This document shows, piece after piece, positions 44,905 through 54,939 of a DNA stretch of 64,000 nucleotides (position 1 is its first letter; every line of letters starts with the position of its first letter). Location of the stretch: contig NZ_KB849212.1 in NCBI RefSeq assembly GCF_000368025.1, forward strand, positions 104,374 to 168,373. The letters run 5' to 3'. This stretch comes from Acinetobacter parvus DSM 16617 = CIP 108168 (lineage in GTDB: Bacteria > Pseudomonadota > Gammaproteobacteria > Pseudomonadales > Moraxellaceae). A program made the position numbers and the translations under genes. The notes under the pieces were generated by a model that made no database searches, was not told where the DNA came from, and worked only from the letters and a program-made list of their open reading frames with translations.

Positions 44905-45873
44905 CTATTCCTGACCTGATTTTGACCAGTGATTGGCGATTATCCCACACACCATCAACTGAATTTGGTGGAAAATCATAATCGGCAACACAATCATCCC
45001 CAATGGTTGCCCAATAAACAAGATTTGTGCCATTGGGACACCACTGGCCAGTGTTTTCTTGGAACTACAAAAGAAAATGGTGATTTGATCAGCACGGTTA
45101 AAGCCCAGCCATTTGGGCAGATATAAAGCAAGCAACATCACTACAGTCAGCAGAACAGAACATGCAACCGTTAAATAAAGCAGCGTCAAGCCACTCACCT
45201 GATACCATAAACCAGCCACCACGGCACTACTGAAAGCACCGTATACCACCATCAAGATCGAACCCTGATCAAAAGCCTTTACCAGACTCGGCAGCTTGAG
45301 CATATAAGGGAAAATATAAGGACGTAATAACTGCCCCAAAATAAAAGGAACCAGTAACAATAAGATGATTTGAATAATCGACTTGGTTGGATCAAAACCA
45401 TGCTGGCTTTGCCCGAGAATAAAATAGCTGACCAAAATTGGCGTAATAAACATGCCAATGATATTGGAAAAAGATGCGCTACACACTGCCCCAGCAACAT
45501 TGCCCTTTGCCATTGAGGTAAATGCAATGGAGGACTGTACTGTTGATGGCAGGAAGCACATGAACAGGAAACCCCAATACAACTGCTGACCTAAAAGAGG
45601 TTCCAAAATGGGTTTTGCCAGTAACCCAATGGCTGGGAAAATCACAAAAGTAAAGACAAATACCAAGGCATGCATTTTCCAGTGCAACATCCCCTCAACC
45701 ACTGCTTCACGTGAGAGTTTTGCACCATGTAAAAAGAACAGGATAGCAATTGCGACAGTTGTGAGAATATTAAAATAATGTGCAAGCTGACCTGATACTG
45801 GAATAAAGGTCGCCAATATCACCATTGTAATTAATAATATTGTAAAACGATCCAATGCCAATAATTTCAACAT
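44905..45873 (-). CDS. SBF-like (bile acid:sodium symporter type) transporter, YfeH family
   Basis: About ten helices, starting MLKLLALDRFTILLITMVIL. Family blocks: FNILTTVAIAILFFLHGAKL, SREAVVEG, FMCFLPSTVQSSIAFTSMAK, GNVAGAVCSASFSNIIGMFI, FNRADQITIFFCSSKKTLAS. The ATG at 45873 matches E. coli YfeH; a GTG at 45888 would add five residues. The substrate is unknown. Confidence 0.8.
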   Translation of the reverse strand: MLKLLALDRFTILLITMVILATFIPVSGQLAHYFNILTTVAIAILFFLHGAKLSREAVVEGMLHWKMHALVFVFTFVIFPAIGLLAKPILEPLLGQQLYWGFLFMCFLPSTVQSSIAFTSMAKGNVAGAVCSASFSNIIGMFITPILVSYFILGQSQHGFDPTKSIIQIILLLLVPFILGQLLRPYIFPYMLKLPSLVKAFDQGSILMVVYGAFSSAVVAGLWYQVSGLTLLYLTVACSVLLTVVMLLALYLPKWLGFNRADQITIFFCSSKKTLASGVPMAQILFIGQPLGMIVLPIMIFHQIQLMVCGIIANHWSKSGQE

Positions 45874-45973
45874 AATAATTACGCTCACTGCTAAAAAAAT
45901 TCTGAATCTAAGATATTTTTTTATTCAACAAGTATATAAAATAAAAAAATATTTTGATTCAACACAATATAAT

Positions 45974-46810
45974 AAACCTCTTGCGACAATAAAAACTGCC
46001 TCAATATAGATTTCATGAAATATCAGAAATTAAACCGTTTTTCAGATTCTGAATTCAAGCGCTTGGTTGGCGTACCTCGACCAGTTTTCAGTGAAATGGT
46101 CGAAGTTTTAAAAGATGCAGAATCACTTAAAAAGAAATCAGGGCGTCCTTATACTTTAGCTATAGAGGATCAATTATTATTAACACTCAATTACTTACGG
46201 AATTATAACACTCAATTGGAATTGGTGGCAAATTACCATATCGCTGAAAGTAATGTGAATCGAACCATTAAAAAGGTTGAAGATGCATTAATGAAATCAA
46301 GGCGTTTTACCCTGCCAAAACGAAGCATTACAACAGCAGACGAACAATTTAACTGGGTTATTATTGATGCTACAGAATGTTCAATAGAACGTCCCAAAAA
46401 AAAATCAGAGTAAGTTCTACAGTGGTAAAAAGAAGAAACATACGCTAAAAGCCCAAGTGATCTATCATCCGAACAGCAAACAAATCATAGGAGTAAATAT
46501 ACCATCTGGCAGTCAGCATGATATTAAAACATTAATAGTCCATTGAAAAGATTTAGAATACTCAGTGAACGCTATAATAGACGGAAAAGATTCGGTTTAC
46601 GCATTAACTTCATCGCTGCACTGGTAAACTGGATGAACTTGCAATAACGACTTTCACAAGAGGTCTAATCGAACCTGTAAATAATTTGACTTTTTTCACT
46701 AATTACAATAGAGTTTTTACATTAGTCAAATTTTAAGCAGTCGAAAGCTATATTTTTGGGGTTTTAGCCAATTAAAAAATCAGATAAAACTATACTTTCG
46801 CAAGAGGTTT
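45974..46810 (+). mobile_element. IS5-family element, internally deleted
   Basis: The left end is AACCTCTTGCGAC (45975). The first frame (46015-46413, 132 aa) gives an intact N-terminus, MKYQKLNRFSDSEFKRLVGV. A second frame starts normally (FYSGKKKKHTLKAQVIYHPN) but stops at about 46546 and, after lost DNA, resumes RYNRRKRFGLRINFIAALVN, the natural C-terminus. The middle of the catalytic domain is missing. Two right-hand ends occur, TTTCACAAGAGGTCT (46653-46667) and TTTCGCAAGAGGTTT (46796-46810), 143 bp apart. It cannot move on its own. Confidence 0.75.
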
Positions 46811-46933
46811 AATAAAGTTCCGTATAAAAATTCTAACGTTTTTATAACACTTCAGCTCTATTATGATGTGGTTCCGTTAATTAGACCACTCAATTCAGTT
46901 TTATAAGTGATAAATCCGCTCTAAATATTTAAA

Positions 46934-47761
46934 TCATGCTGCCATTACTTTTAGTAAATGTTGATCATAAAATTCATTTGGTGTTGCCTTATTCAAACTT
47001 GAATGAGGACGTATCATGTTATAAAAATCCAAATATTCAGCAATTGATTGTTTCGCTTGTTTAACCGTATCGTAAGCCTTCAAATAGACTTCCTCATGCT
47101 TCAAGCTGCGCCATAACCGCTCAATCATCACATTATCTCTCCACCGTCCTTTCCCATCCATACTGATACGGATATTTCGCAATTTTAACTCATTCAAAAA
47201 TGCCTCGCTTGTGAATTGACTGCCTTGGTCTGTATTAAACACCTCAGGACAACCATATTTCACAATTGCTTCTTGCAACGCATCTATGCAAAAGTCTGTT
47301 TCCATACTGATCGATACACGATGAGCCAGTACTTTACGACTATGCCAATCTATAACTGCACACAAATAGACAAAGCCTTTAGCCATAGGAATGTACGTGA
47401 TATCTGTACACCAGACTTGATTAGAGTGATCGATGACCATGTTTTTCAACAGATATGGGAAAATACGGTGTGCAAGATTAGGCTTACTGGTATTGGGTTT
47501 TGGATACAAGGCATGTATTCCCATCAAGCGCATTAAACGTCGGACTTTACGCCGACCTATTTGATGCCCTTGACGCTGTAGCATATCTCGTATCATTCGA
47601 CTGCCCATAAATGGGTAGTCGAGATGAATTTCATCGATCAGACGCATCAAACTCAAATCAGTTGATGAAATCTCTTTGGGCTTGTAATACAACGTACTGC
47701 GATTGATTTGAATCAATTGCGATTGTTGTCGTACCGAAAGTTGATGGGTCTTATCGATCAT
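46934..47761 (-). CDS. IS3-family transposase OrfB
   Basis: A 275-residue rve integrase domain with the DDE triad at VWCTDITYIPMAKGFVYLCA, VFNTDQGSQFTSEAF and NVMIERLWRSLKHEEVYLKA. The N-terminal helix region has VRQQSQLIQINRSTLYYKP. It ends FYNMIRPHSSLNKATPNEFY as expected. Its ATG overlaps the OrfA stop (ATGA) next to A6, a site fit for -1 frameshifting. It looks active. Confidence 0.88.
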   Translation of the reverse strand: MIDKTHQLSVRQQSQLIQINRSTLYYKPKEISSTDLSLMRLIDEIHLDYPFMGSRMIRDMLQRQGHQIGRRKVRRLMRLMGIHALYPKPNTSKPNLAHRIFPYLLKNMVIDHSNQVWCTDITYIPMAKGFVYLCAVIDWHSRKVLAHRVSISMETDFCIDALQEAIVKYGCPEVFNTDQGSQFTSEAFLNELKLRNIRISMDGKGRWRDNVMIERLWRSLKHEEVYLKAYDTVKQAKQSIAEYLDFYNMIRPHSSLNKATPNEFYDQHLLKVMAA

Positions 47762-48063
47762 TTTTTGCCGCTCAGCTGCCCTATTTTTCTGAGCGCACTT
47801 TCTAAAAAATCAATTTGCAATGCCTGATGTCCTATCTTGGCATGTAGAGCTTTGAGGTCAATCTCAGGTTCTTGTTGTGCTGTTGGTCGTGAAAAAATAT
47901 TGATTGATTGCTCAAGCAGTTGATTTTTCCAATCGATGATTTGGTTTTGATGTAAATCGAATTGAGTAGAAAGTTCAGCGAGTGTGTGGTCGCCTTTAAT
48001 TGCTGCGAGAGCAACTTTAACTTTAAACTCTGCTGAATGATTACGACGTTTTCTTCGTGTCAT
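47758..48063 (-). CDS. IS3-family transposase OrfA
   Basis: The start at 48063 (MTRRKRRNHSAEFKVKVALA) has GGAGTCAACC before it; the frame opens at 48081. An HTH (HTLAELSTQFDLHQNQIIDW) is followed by a coiled segment (ALHAKIGHQALQIDFLESAL). It overlaps OrfB by 4 bp. Confidence 0.85.
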   Translation of the reverse strand: MTRRKRRNHSAEFKVKVALAAIKGDHTLAELSTQFDLHQNQIIDWKNQLLEQSINIFSRPTAQQEPEIDLKALHAKIGHQALQIDFLESALRKIGQLSGKK

Positions 48064-48153
48064 GGTTGACTCCAAAAACAAGCATTTCCCATGCTTATTG
48101 GGGAGTAGATTATCACTTATAGACGTGGTCTAAAATCCTAGAACCACATCAGT

Positions 48154-48669
48154 CGTCCAAATGGAACATCATCTACTAATTATACAATACGAAGTTTTAA
48201 TGATTATAAAGACTATTTCGTCAAAACAGGTGCAACCTACTTCTCCATTGTAGGTACAGGAACTTTACTTAGACCAGACTTCACCACTACCCAACCAGAC
48301 GATCCAAATTTTTATTGTGATGGTCAAGGTGGTAGTGCCTATGGTGGTGCACACTTTAAAGAAATCTCACGTTTGACAGGCGGCAGCTCTGCTTCTATTT
48401 GTACAGATGCAGCAAGTTGGTCCGTTGTATTTGATGAGATTATTAAATCTGCTTCTGGTCTAGCCAGTAGTTTTACCCTTACACAAACACCAATTCCATC
48501 ATCAGTGAAAGTCACCGTTGAAGGACAGAATGTTGCTCGTGATGTAAGTAATCAAAATGGCTTCGATTTAATTTATAGTAATACTGGAACTTCTGTGGTC
48601 TTCTTTGGTAATGCTATTCCTAAAGCGAATCAAAAAGTTAATGTTGAATATAAATATCTAGCAAAATAA
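48154..48669 (+). pseudogene. C-terminal half of a von Willebrand factor A-type surface protein, truncated by IS3
   Basis: The frame is open from the IS end with no start: FNDYKDYFVKTGATYFSIVG, then YCDGQGGSAYGGAHFKEISR, LTGGSSASICTDAASWSVVF, DEIIKSASGLASSFTLTQTP and IPSSVKVTVEGQNV, ending VNVEYKYLAK. The A-Y-G-G...TGG...SIC...W..VF pattern is that of VWA-domain lipoproteins/adhesins, here missing the signal peptide and MIDAS half. The rest of the gene is not elsewhere in the window. It is probably not expressed as a working protein. Confidence 0.6.
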
Positions 48670-48690
48670 CTTAATTTGCTGATTAAATAA

Positions 48691-48733
48691 AAAAACTGCA
48701 ATATGAGATTAAAAACATCATATTGCAGTTTTT
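48691..48733. terminator. Terminator between the VWA remnant and gloA
   Basis: AAAAACTGCAATATGA pairs perfectly with TCATATTGCAGTTTTT across an 11-base loop; A- and T-runs make it usable from both sides. Confidence 0.85.
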
Positions 48734-48784
48734 AAGTAAAAGGCTTAATAAAAATCAACCCTATATGACTCAATATACACCATA

Positions 48785-49186
48785 CTAATTATTACGTGCG
48801 TTTAAATCCTGCTGAATCAACTCGACTTTATAGCCATCTGGATCTTCAACAAATGCGATCACGGTCACCCCACCTTTCATTGGGCCAGCCTCACGCACCA
48901 CCTTACCACCACGTGCCTTGATCTCCTCACATGCCTTATAGGCATCATCAACACCAATCGCAATATGACCATAAGCATTGCCTAAATCATAGCTTGCTGT
49001 ATCCCAGTTATGAGTCAGCTCAAGCACAGTGTTATTTTCTTCATCACCATAGCCCACAAAAGCCAGGGTGAAACGCCCCTCTTCATAATCACGTTGACGT
49101 AGTAATTTCATACCAAGTACCTCAGTGTAGAACTTTAAAGATTGTTCTAAATTACCTACTCGTAACATCGTATGTAACATGCGCAT
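48785..49186 (-). CDS. gloA: Lactoylglutathione lyase (glyoxalase I)
   Basis: GloA converts the methylglyoxal-glutathione adduct to S-lactoylglutathione. Metal ligands are visible: His5 (MRMLHTMLRV), Glu in NTVLELTHNWD, His in GNAYGHIAIGVDD and Glu in DGYKVELIQQ. The 133-residue form is the Ni-type seen in E. coli. It lies 3 bp after the ampG stop on the same strand, so it may be cotranscribed. Confidence 0.93.
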   Translation of the reverse strand: MRMLHTMLRVGNLEQSLKFYTEVLGMKLLRQRDYEEGRFTLAFVGYGDEENNTVLELTHNWDTASYDLGNAYGHIAIGVDDAYKACEEIKARGGKVVREAGPMKGGVTVIAFVEDPDGYKVELIQQDLNARNN

Positions 49187-49188
49187 AG

Positions 49189-51363
49189 TTATTCACCTGT
49201 CTGTTGAATTGTTTGGTTTTCATGGTCACGTAATAGTTTAGCAACCCAAACCACAAGAATCAAAATTGGAATTCCAATTAAAGTCGTCATTAAAAAGAAA
49301 TTTGGGTAGCCAATATTACTCACAATCGTTCCTGAATATCCTCCCAATAATTTGGGTGTGAGCGTCATTAAAGAACTAAAAATCGCATATTGAACCGCAG
49401 TAAATGACACACTCGTTAAGCTAGATAAAAAGGCAATAAATGCAGCACCCGCTAAACCTGAGGCTAAATTATCGACAATAATGGCAAAATAGAGCCACAA
49501 TGAGCTATAGCCTTTTATCACTTTGCCAGAAATTTCTATTGTGCCTGACTGACTTGGATCGACCACAGCAATTGGCTGAATATCGACATCGAGTGTGGTT
49601 TCAACATGTGATGCAGTATTAATACGATATGATCTTGTTGCAAATAACTGGCTTGCACTATTATTTTTGAAATTAACAAAAGCTTTAATGGTTTTAGTGG
49701 GAGATGCTTGTAATAGCTTTCCATCTACAGCACCAGTAAATATTCCTTTATCATCCAGTTTCGCAGCAAACTCTTGATTATCTAATTTAAGAATAACAGG
49801 CTTATCCTGATTTAAATCTTCATTTTTAAGCCCTGCTAATTGCCCTTTAACGACTAGACTTTGCTTCAATTCTTTTTCCGTTAATTGATCATCACCACTG
49901 ATTGGTAATAATTGAATCTGAGCGTGCTGGGCATTTACTAAATATGGTATTGCAAGAGTTACATTGGTATCGCTCTGATTTTGGTACTGAGTACTTACCT
50001 GTACCGAATTTGTTTTTGCCAAGACGTCATTCGGCACTTGTAATTTCCAATATCCAACATCATCGGTTTGCACTTGATAATGTTTATTTCCGACCTGAAC
50101 CTCAACTGGAGCAAGTGGTTTTCCTGATTTGACCAAGCCGATAAAAATTAAATTGGTTGAACTGGCCAACACTGCGCCCACGAACATCAGTTTCATAATG
50201 TTCATGCGTTGCGCTAACAAACCACCGAGAAAACCACCAACTAAACTAAAGATCACACCATAGATTTTCACAGCCTCAGCAATTTGTTCTTTACTGAAAT
50301 TTAGATCTTGATAGAACACATTGGAAATCACTCCTGCAATGATGTCTGAGATGCGGAAAAAACCAATCAGCAGCAAAAGCACTAAGGCAAGTTTAATACC
50401 GTAACGTTTGAAGAATTCTAAAACTGGGGCAACCCAAGTTTCTTTTGCCATTTGTTGATTCACGACGCCAATTTTAACTAAACCCAAACCAACCAATAAA
50501 GCTGTGGCTGTAGCAGTTAAAAAGCGTAGGGCTTCTAAACCAAATAAAGCTGCGGTGTCTTTAATATTTGCGGCTTTAGCGGTAGCATCTGTTACATTCC
50601 CAGAGTAAATATAACTGACAACAAAAGTTGCAACAGCAATAAAGAATACAAAGACTAAGCGATAGTAATCTGTAGTTTTATAATGTTTATAAACACGATT
50701 TACTTGAGGTTCACGAATGCATAAAGTTGTAATAATACCAACCACCATAACTGCTGCCATGGTTAGATAAGTATATTTCCATGCTTCATAGATATAATTG
50801 CCTTTAGCTGTACCTAAATAAGCAGCAAGAAATAAAGCCCCTGCACCCGCAACGATCATCCCAATACGGTAACCTGCGTTGTAAGTTGAAGCTAAAACCG
50901 TTTGCATCTCACTTTCAGCAAGTTCAATACGATAAGCATCGATGACAATATCTTGAGTCGCTGCCGAGAATCCTAATAAAACGGCACCAACTGCCATTTG
51001 AATTAAATAGCTTTGTCCAAGTGCTGGGTCGGAAAATGCCATGATACAAATTGCACATATAATCAAAGACTGTGCAATCAACAACCAGGCACGGCGACGG
51101 CCTAAACTTTTCGTTAATAATGGAACAGGCAATTCATCAATCAATGGTGCCCAAACGAATTTAAAAGAGTAACCCAATGCCGCCCAACTAAAAAAGGTCA
51201 CCGCACTCTTATCAATACCAGCCTCACCCAGCCACAGCGATAAACTGGAAAAAATCAGCAGAATCGGAATCCCTGCCGAGAAACCCAGAAATAACATAAT
51301 CAGGGCACGGCGATCCCAAAATGCCTTAAATGCGGATGCCCAGCCAGTGGCTTGAGTTGTCAT
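49189..51363 (-). CDS. ampG: AmpG-type muropeptide permease with large extracytoplasmic insert
   Basis: An MFS transporter that imports GlcNAc-anhydroMurNAc peptides for wall recycling and beta-lactamase control. Family motifs: FLGFSAGIPILLIFSSLSLW, YSFKFVWAPLIDELPVPLLT, LGRRRAWLL, GFSAATQDIVIDAYRIELAE. At 724 aa it is much longer than E. coli AmpG (491). About 220 residues (from roughly 415 to 635; VEVQVGNKHYQVQTDDVGYW, LVVKGQLAGLKNEDLNQDKP, IQPIAVVDPSQSGTIEISGK) look like two or three Ig-like beta domains between helices. Confidence 0.85.
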   Translation of the reverse strand: MTTQATGWASAFKAFWDRRALIMLFLGFSAGIPILLIFSSLSLWLGEAGIDKSAVTFFSWAALGYSFKFVWAPLIDELPVPLLTKSLGRRRAWLLIAQSLIICAICIMAFSDPALGQSYLIQMAVGAVLLGFSAATQDIVIDAYRIELAESEMQTVLASTYNAGYRIGMIVAGAGALFLAAYLGTAKGNYIYEAWKYTYLTMAAVMVVGIITTLCIREPQVNRVYKHYKTTDYYRLVFVFFIAVATFVVSYIYSGNVTDATAKAANIKDTAALFGLEALRFLTATATALLVGLGLVKIGVVNQQMAKETWVAPVLEFFKRYGIKLALVLLLLIGFFRISDIIAGVISNVFYQDLNFSKEQIAEAVKIYGVIFSLVGGFLGGLLAQRMNIMKLMFVGAVLASSTNLIFIGLVKSGKPLAPVEVQVGNKHYQVQTDDVGYWKLQVPNDVLAKTNSVQVSTQYQNQSDTNVTLAIPYLVNAQHAQIQLLPISGDDQLTEKELKQSLVVKGQLAGLKNEDLNQDKPVILKLDNQEFAAKLDDKGIFTGAVDGKLLQASPTKTIKAFVNFKNNSASQLFATRSYRINTASHVETTLDVDIQPIAVVDPSQSGTIEISGKVIKGYSSLWLYFAIIVDNLASGLAGAAFIAFLSSLTSVSFTAVQYAIFSSLMTLTPKLLGGYSGTIVSNIGYPNFFLMTTLIGIPILILVVWVAKLLRDHENQTIQQTGE

Positions 51364-51559
51364 TGGTTATTATTTTCCATGAACATGCGTGAATGTGCCT
51401 ATTCAATCGTGTCTTGCGCCTGCTTGCAAGTTGCTTTATGCAATCAAATAAAATTATTGTTTTGTTTTGTCGATAAAAAACACAAGTTCGCTTGATCTTT
51501 GGACCTAAAACTGTATACCTTTAATTACCTAACTTTCGTTTCTTTGTTGGATAGCAATA

Positions 51560-54187
51560 GTGACCCAAAAACTCGATCAAATGACCGCAACAACTTTATC
51601 CTCGACACCAACAAACACGATTACAGCAAAAATCAATTCATTTCCAAGTGCTTTTGAACAGACCGACATCCAGGCAACTCTACTTAAAACGGCATTACAT
51701 GCACACCAACTGACACATACGCCAGATTTGGCTGAAATTCCAAGTTCAACCAAACGCATTAAACCACTGAATAATTTTTTAGGACAGGACCGCGCCCGTG
51801 CCTCAGTCGAGGCAGGGATTTCTTTACCCTATTCAGGCTATAACATTTTTGCCGTGGGTACGGCTGGTCTTGGTAAACGAACCATGATCAAGCGTTTGCT
51901 CCAACAGCACGCCAAAACCATGGCTACCCCTGATGACTGGATCTATGTCAATAATTTCAAGAACCCAAGACAACCGATTGCTCTGCGCTTCCCAGCGGGA
52001 CAAGGCAGCAAATTTCAAAATGCCTTGCAGCAGGCATGGCAAATTATCTTAAAGCAGCTGGAACGCCGTTTTAGTGCGGAAACCTATCACAACCGTATTG
52101 AACGTATCCGTCAGGATACGGGTGATGTACAGCAACAGGCATTGGTTGAACTGACCAAAGAGGGTGAAGAACTCGATTTAAAATTGATTTCCCGTAATGA
52201 CAAGCATGTCTTTATTCCAATGCAGTTGAAAGACAATGAATATCATGAACTCACCCAAAATGACCTGAACGCATTAACTAGCAAGGAACGTGCTGAAATC
52301 AACTCCAATATGCGTTATATGGAGAAAAAACTTGAACGTCTGGGTTTACATCTGGGCGATCTGGAAGATGATGCGCGGGATCAGGTGTCCAGCTTAAACC
52401 GTGATATTGCCACCCAGGTGGTGATGCCTCGTATTGAACTGATTTTAAATAAGAACAAAGAGGTTAAAGGTCTCGATATCTATTTAAAGCAGTACGCCGA
52501 AGACATTATTGACAACGTTGAGTTGATTTTAGAGCAAGAGGAAGATGACTTTACTCCTGCACTGTTCAACCGCGTACCCTCTCGTTATCAGGCCAATGTG
52601 ATTATTGCCAATAAACCAAATAGTGGCGCACCCGTTATTTTTGAAGATTTCCCAACACACTACAATTTATTGGGTCATGTGGAGCAACTGACTCACAATG
52701 GTACGATCACCACTGATTTCACCCTGATTCGTCCTGGTTCACTGCATCGGGCCAATGGTGGCTTTTTGATGCTGGAAGCGGAACAATTGCTGGAGCAACC
52801 TTATGCATGGCAAGGCCTGAAACGTGCCTTGAAATCTGGACAACTCAAGCTTTCTTCACTGGAACATATGCTCACCCTCACAGGCAGTATCTCCATTGAA
52901 CCCGCTTCCGTTCCACTTGATATTAAAGTGGTTTTACTGGCCGAACCTGAAATTTATTATGAAATTCTGGAAGTGGAACCTGAGCTTGGCAGTGTCTTTA
53001 AAATCCGTGCCGACTTTACCGATACATTACAACGTAATGACAGTAACGAACAGGCTTATATGCAGTTAATTGCCGACTATGTTCAGGCAGATAAATTACT
53101 TCCGTTTGACCGTTCTGCACTAGCCGCATTGCTTACTGATTCCAGCCGTCAGGCTGAGGATCAAAGCTCTTTATCATTACATGCCTCAACCCTTGGTGAC
53201 CTGATCCGCGAAGCGCATCACCATGCCTTTAAAGCGGATGACAAGATTGTCACCGACCAGCATGTCAACCAGGCCCTGCACCATCGCCAATATCGCTTAG
53301 GCTATTTACGTGAGCTCTACTGGCAAGACCTGTCTCGCGGTACGCAGTTGATTGAAACTTCTGGGCATCGTCTTGGTCAAATCAATGCCCTCTCAGTGAT
53401 TCATTATGCTGATGTCGAATTTGGATTACCGTCGCGTCTAACAGCTTCTGTATATCAAGGCGGCGGTGATATTTTAGATATTGAACGCAGTGTGGAGCTA
53501 GGTGGCTCATTGCATGCCAAAGGTGTATTGCTCATGTCGAGCTTCTTAAAAGCACACTTTGGCCGTGAACAAATCCTGCACTTCTCTGCCGCCTTGGCGT
53601 TTGAGCAAAGCTATGGGCAAGTGGATGGTGATAGTGCCACTGTTGCAGAACTTTCTGCGTTAATTTCTGCCATTTGTCAAATTCCAATTGACCAATCATG
53701 GGCTATTACAGGCTCGATGAACCAGTTGGGTCAGGTACAGCCAATTGGTGGAGTGAATGCCAAAATTGAGGGCTTCTTCGATGCCTGTAAGTTGCAAGGC
53801 TTTACAGGCAAACAAGGGGTGATTATTCCACGCCAGAACATGCAGCACCTGATGCTCCGTCAGGATGTGATTGAAGCGGTACAAACTGGTCAGTTCCATG
53901 TCCATGCGATTGACACCATTGATCAGGCGCTGGAAATTCTGATGGCCCGTCCAGTTGGCACCCTCGATAAAAAAGGTCGATACAGCAAAAACTCCATTTA
54001 TGCTGCAGTGATGGAACAGTTGGAATATTGGCAAGCCATTGAGGATGGTGAAGCCGTTGAAACGGAACAGCCCAAGAAAAAGAAAAAACGTAAGAAAAGC
54101 AAAAAGGATGAAATGGAAGCCAAAGCCGCGGATGAAACTGTAGTCGAAGTTGAAACTCTCAATACCTTAGCTAAAAAACGTAAATAA
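51560..54187 (+). CDS. LonB-like ATP-dependent protease
   Basis: GTG at 51560 opens an 875-residue protein; ATG at 51581 is an alternative. AAA+ part: Walker A VGTAGLGKRTMIKRLL, with a long coiled insertion (residues about 160-330). Walker B-like region: RANGGFLMLEAEQLLEQPYA. The C-terminal Lon protease domain has the catalytic Ser in VDGDSATVAELSALIS and Lys in IGGVNAKIEGFFDAC. There is no Lon substrate domain, so it belongs to the Lon-related, bacterial 'LonB/AAA_32' group. A Lys/Glu-rich tail (KKKKKRKKSKKDEMEA) may bind nucleic acid or be disordered. A terminator follows. Confidence 0.85.
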   Translation: MTQKLDQMTATTLSSTPTNTITAKINSFPSAFEQTDIQATLLKTALHAHQLTHTPDLAEIPSSTKRIKPLNNFLGQDRARASVEAGISLPYSGYNIFAVGTAGLGKRTMIKRLLQQHAKTMATPDDWIYVNNFKNPRQPIALRFPAGQGSKFQNALQQAWQIILKQLERRFSAETYHNRIERIRQDTGDVQQQALVELTKEGEELDLKLISRNDKHVFIPMQLKDNEYHELTQNDLNALTSKERAEINSNMRYMEKKLERLGLHLGDLEDDARDQVSSLNRDIATQVVMPRIELILNKNKEVKGLDIYLKQYAEDIIDNVELILEQEEDDFTPALFNRVPSRYQANVIIANKPNSGAPVIFEDFPTHYNLLGHVEQLTHNGTITTDFTLIRPGSLHRANGGFLMLEAEQLLEQPYAWQGLKRALKSGQLKLSSLEHMLTLTGSISIEPASVPLDIKVVLLAEPEIYYEILEVEPELGSVFKIRADFTDTLQRNDSNEQAYMQLIADYVQADKLLPFDRSALAALLTDSSRQAEDQSSLSLHASTLGDLIREAHHHAFKADDKIVTDQHVNQALHHRQYRLGYLRELYWQDLSRGTQLIETSGHRLGQINALSVIHYADVEFGLPSRLTASVYQGGGDILDIERSVELGGSLHAKGVLLMSSFLKAHFGREQILHFSAALAFEQSYGQVDGDSATVAELSALISAICQIPIDQSWAITGSMNQLGQVQPIGGVNAKIEGFFDACKLQGFTGKQGVIIPRQNMQHLMLRQDVIEAVQTGQFHVHAIDTIDQALEILMARPVGTLDKKGRYSKNSIYAAVMEQLEYWQAIEDGEAVETEQPKKKKKRKKSKKDEMEAKAADETVVEVETLNTLAKKRK

Positions 54188-54194
54188 TCCATAA

Positions 54195-54226
54195 AAAAAG
54201 CCATGCTCTCTCAAGCATGGCTTTTT
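54195..54226 (+). terminator. Terminator after the Lon-like gene
   Basis: AAAAAGCCATGCT pairs with AGCATGGCTTTTT, separated by CTCTCA; T-run present. Confidence 0.9.
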
Positions 54227-54242
54227 GGTTTTATTGATCAGT

Positions 54243-54810
54243 TCAAGCAACGCCCTGCAAAGAGCGACCACCAGGTAACTGCACAAAGTATTGTTTCAAT
54301 GCATCAATACAGCGCTGTACTTTCATTGGATACTGTTCACGCTTGGAGGTTAAGGCATGCAAGGTATAGGCAGGCATGTGCCAGTCAGGCAACACCTCAA
54401 CCAGTGTGCCATTAATCAGCTCTTTCTGGATGTCCATGTATAAAATACGTGCCAGCCCAAGACATCCAGTGTGACAAGGCTGGAATGACATGCAGCGCAC
54501 CCAGCTCAGGCGTGGTTGCAATACGCAAATCTCCCACCAGATCATCACGCAATTCGTTAATACGGATTTTGCCACGTTCTGCTGCTGCCAGCATTTCCTG
54601 ACAGCTTAAAAAGAATGCCTGACCCGCCTCGGTGAGGCTGAGTTTTCGGGTTGAACGATGAAGTAAGGTGACATCCATTTCTTGTTCTAAAGATCGGATT
54701 TGTTGACTGACCGCACTGGTTGTGATGCCCAGTTCTCTCGCTGCACCGCTAAAAGAATTTTTTTCTACAACGCAAGCAAAGACCCCCATTGCACGCAATT
54801 GATCTAACAT
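54243..54810 (-). pseudogene. LysR-type regulator with internal deletion
   Basis: The N-terminal HTH is intact (MGVFACVVEKNSFSGAAREL, GITTSAVSQQIRSLEQEMDV), and the frame runs to GDLRIATTPELGALHVIPALSH. It then shifts: the natural C-terminus (GLGLARILYMDIQKELINGT, LVEVLPDWHMPAYTLHALTS) is in another frame (54243 to about 54480). About 110-130 codons of the effector domain are missing. The whole frame is 568 bp against about 900 for the family. It can no longer bind its effector. The neighbouring genes give no target. Confidence 0.8.
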
Positions 54811-54939
54811 AGACTTCCCTCGTAATTTATTAATATGCTTATTGTTCTAATAAAAGCAAAGGAGCTTATTATACAGAGAAGTCTACTTGTAAACTAGAGA
54901 TTATTAACAATTTGTTGAAAATGTGTTAAAGGGGATAGA

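Larger units (their letters stand above)
46864..48151 (-). mobile_element. Complete IS3-family insertion sequence
   Basis: Ends: TGATGTGGTTC (46864) and GAACCACATCA (ending 48151), with wider imperfect matching over about 40 bp. It contains overlapping orfA and orfB. The 3-5 bp flanks (TTA left, GTC right) do not match, so no target duplication is visible. The right end truncates a VWA-type gene and the left end adjoins an IS5 remnant. Confidence 0.85.
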
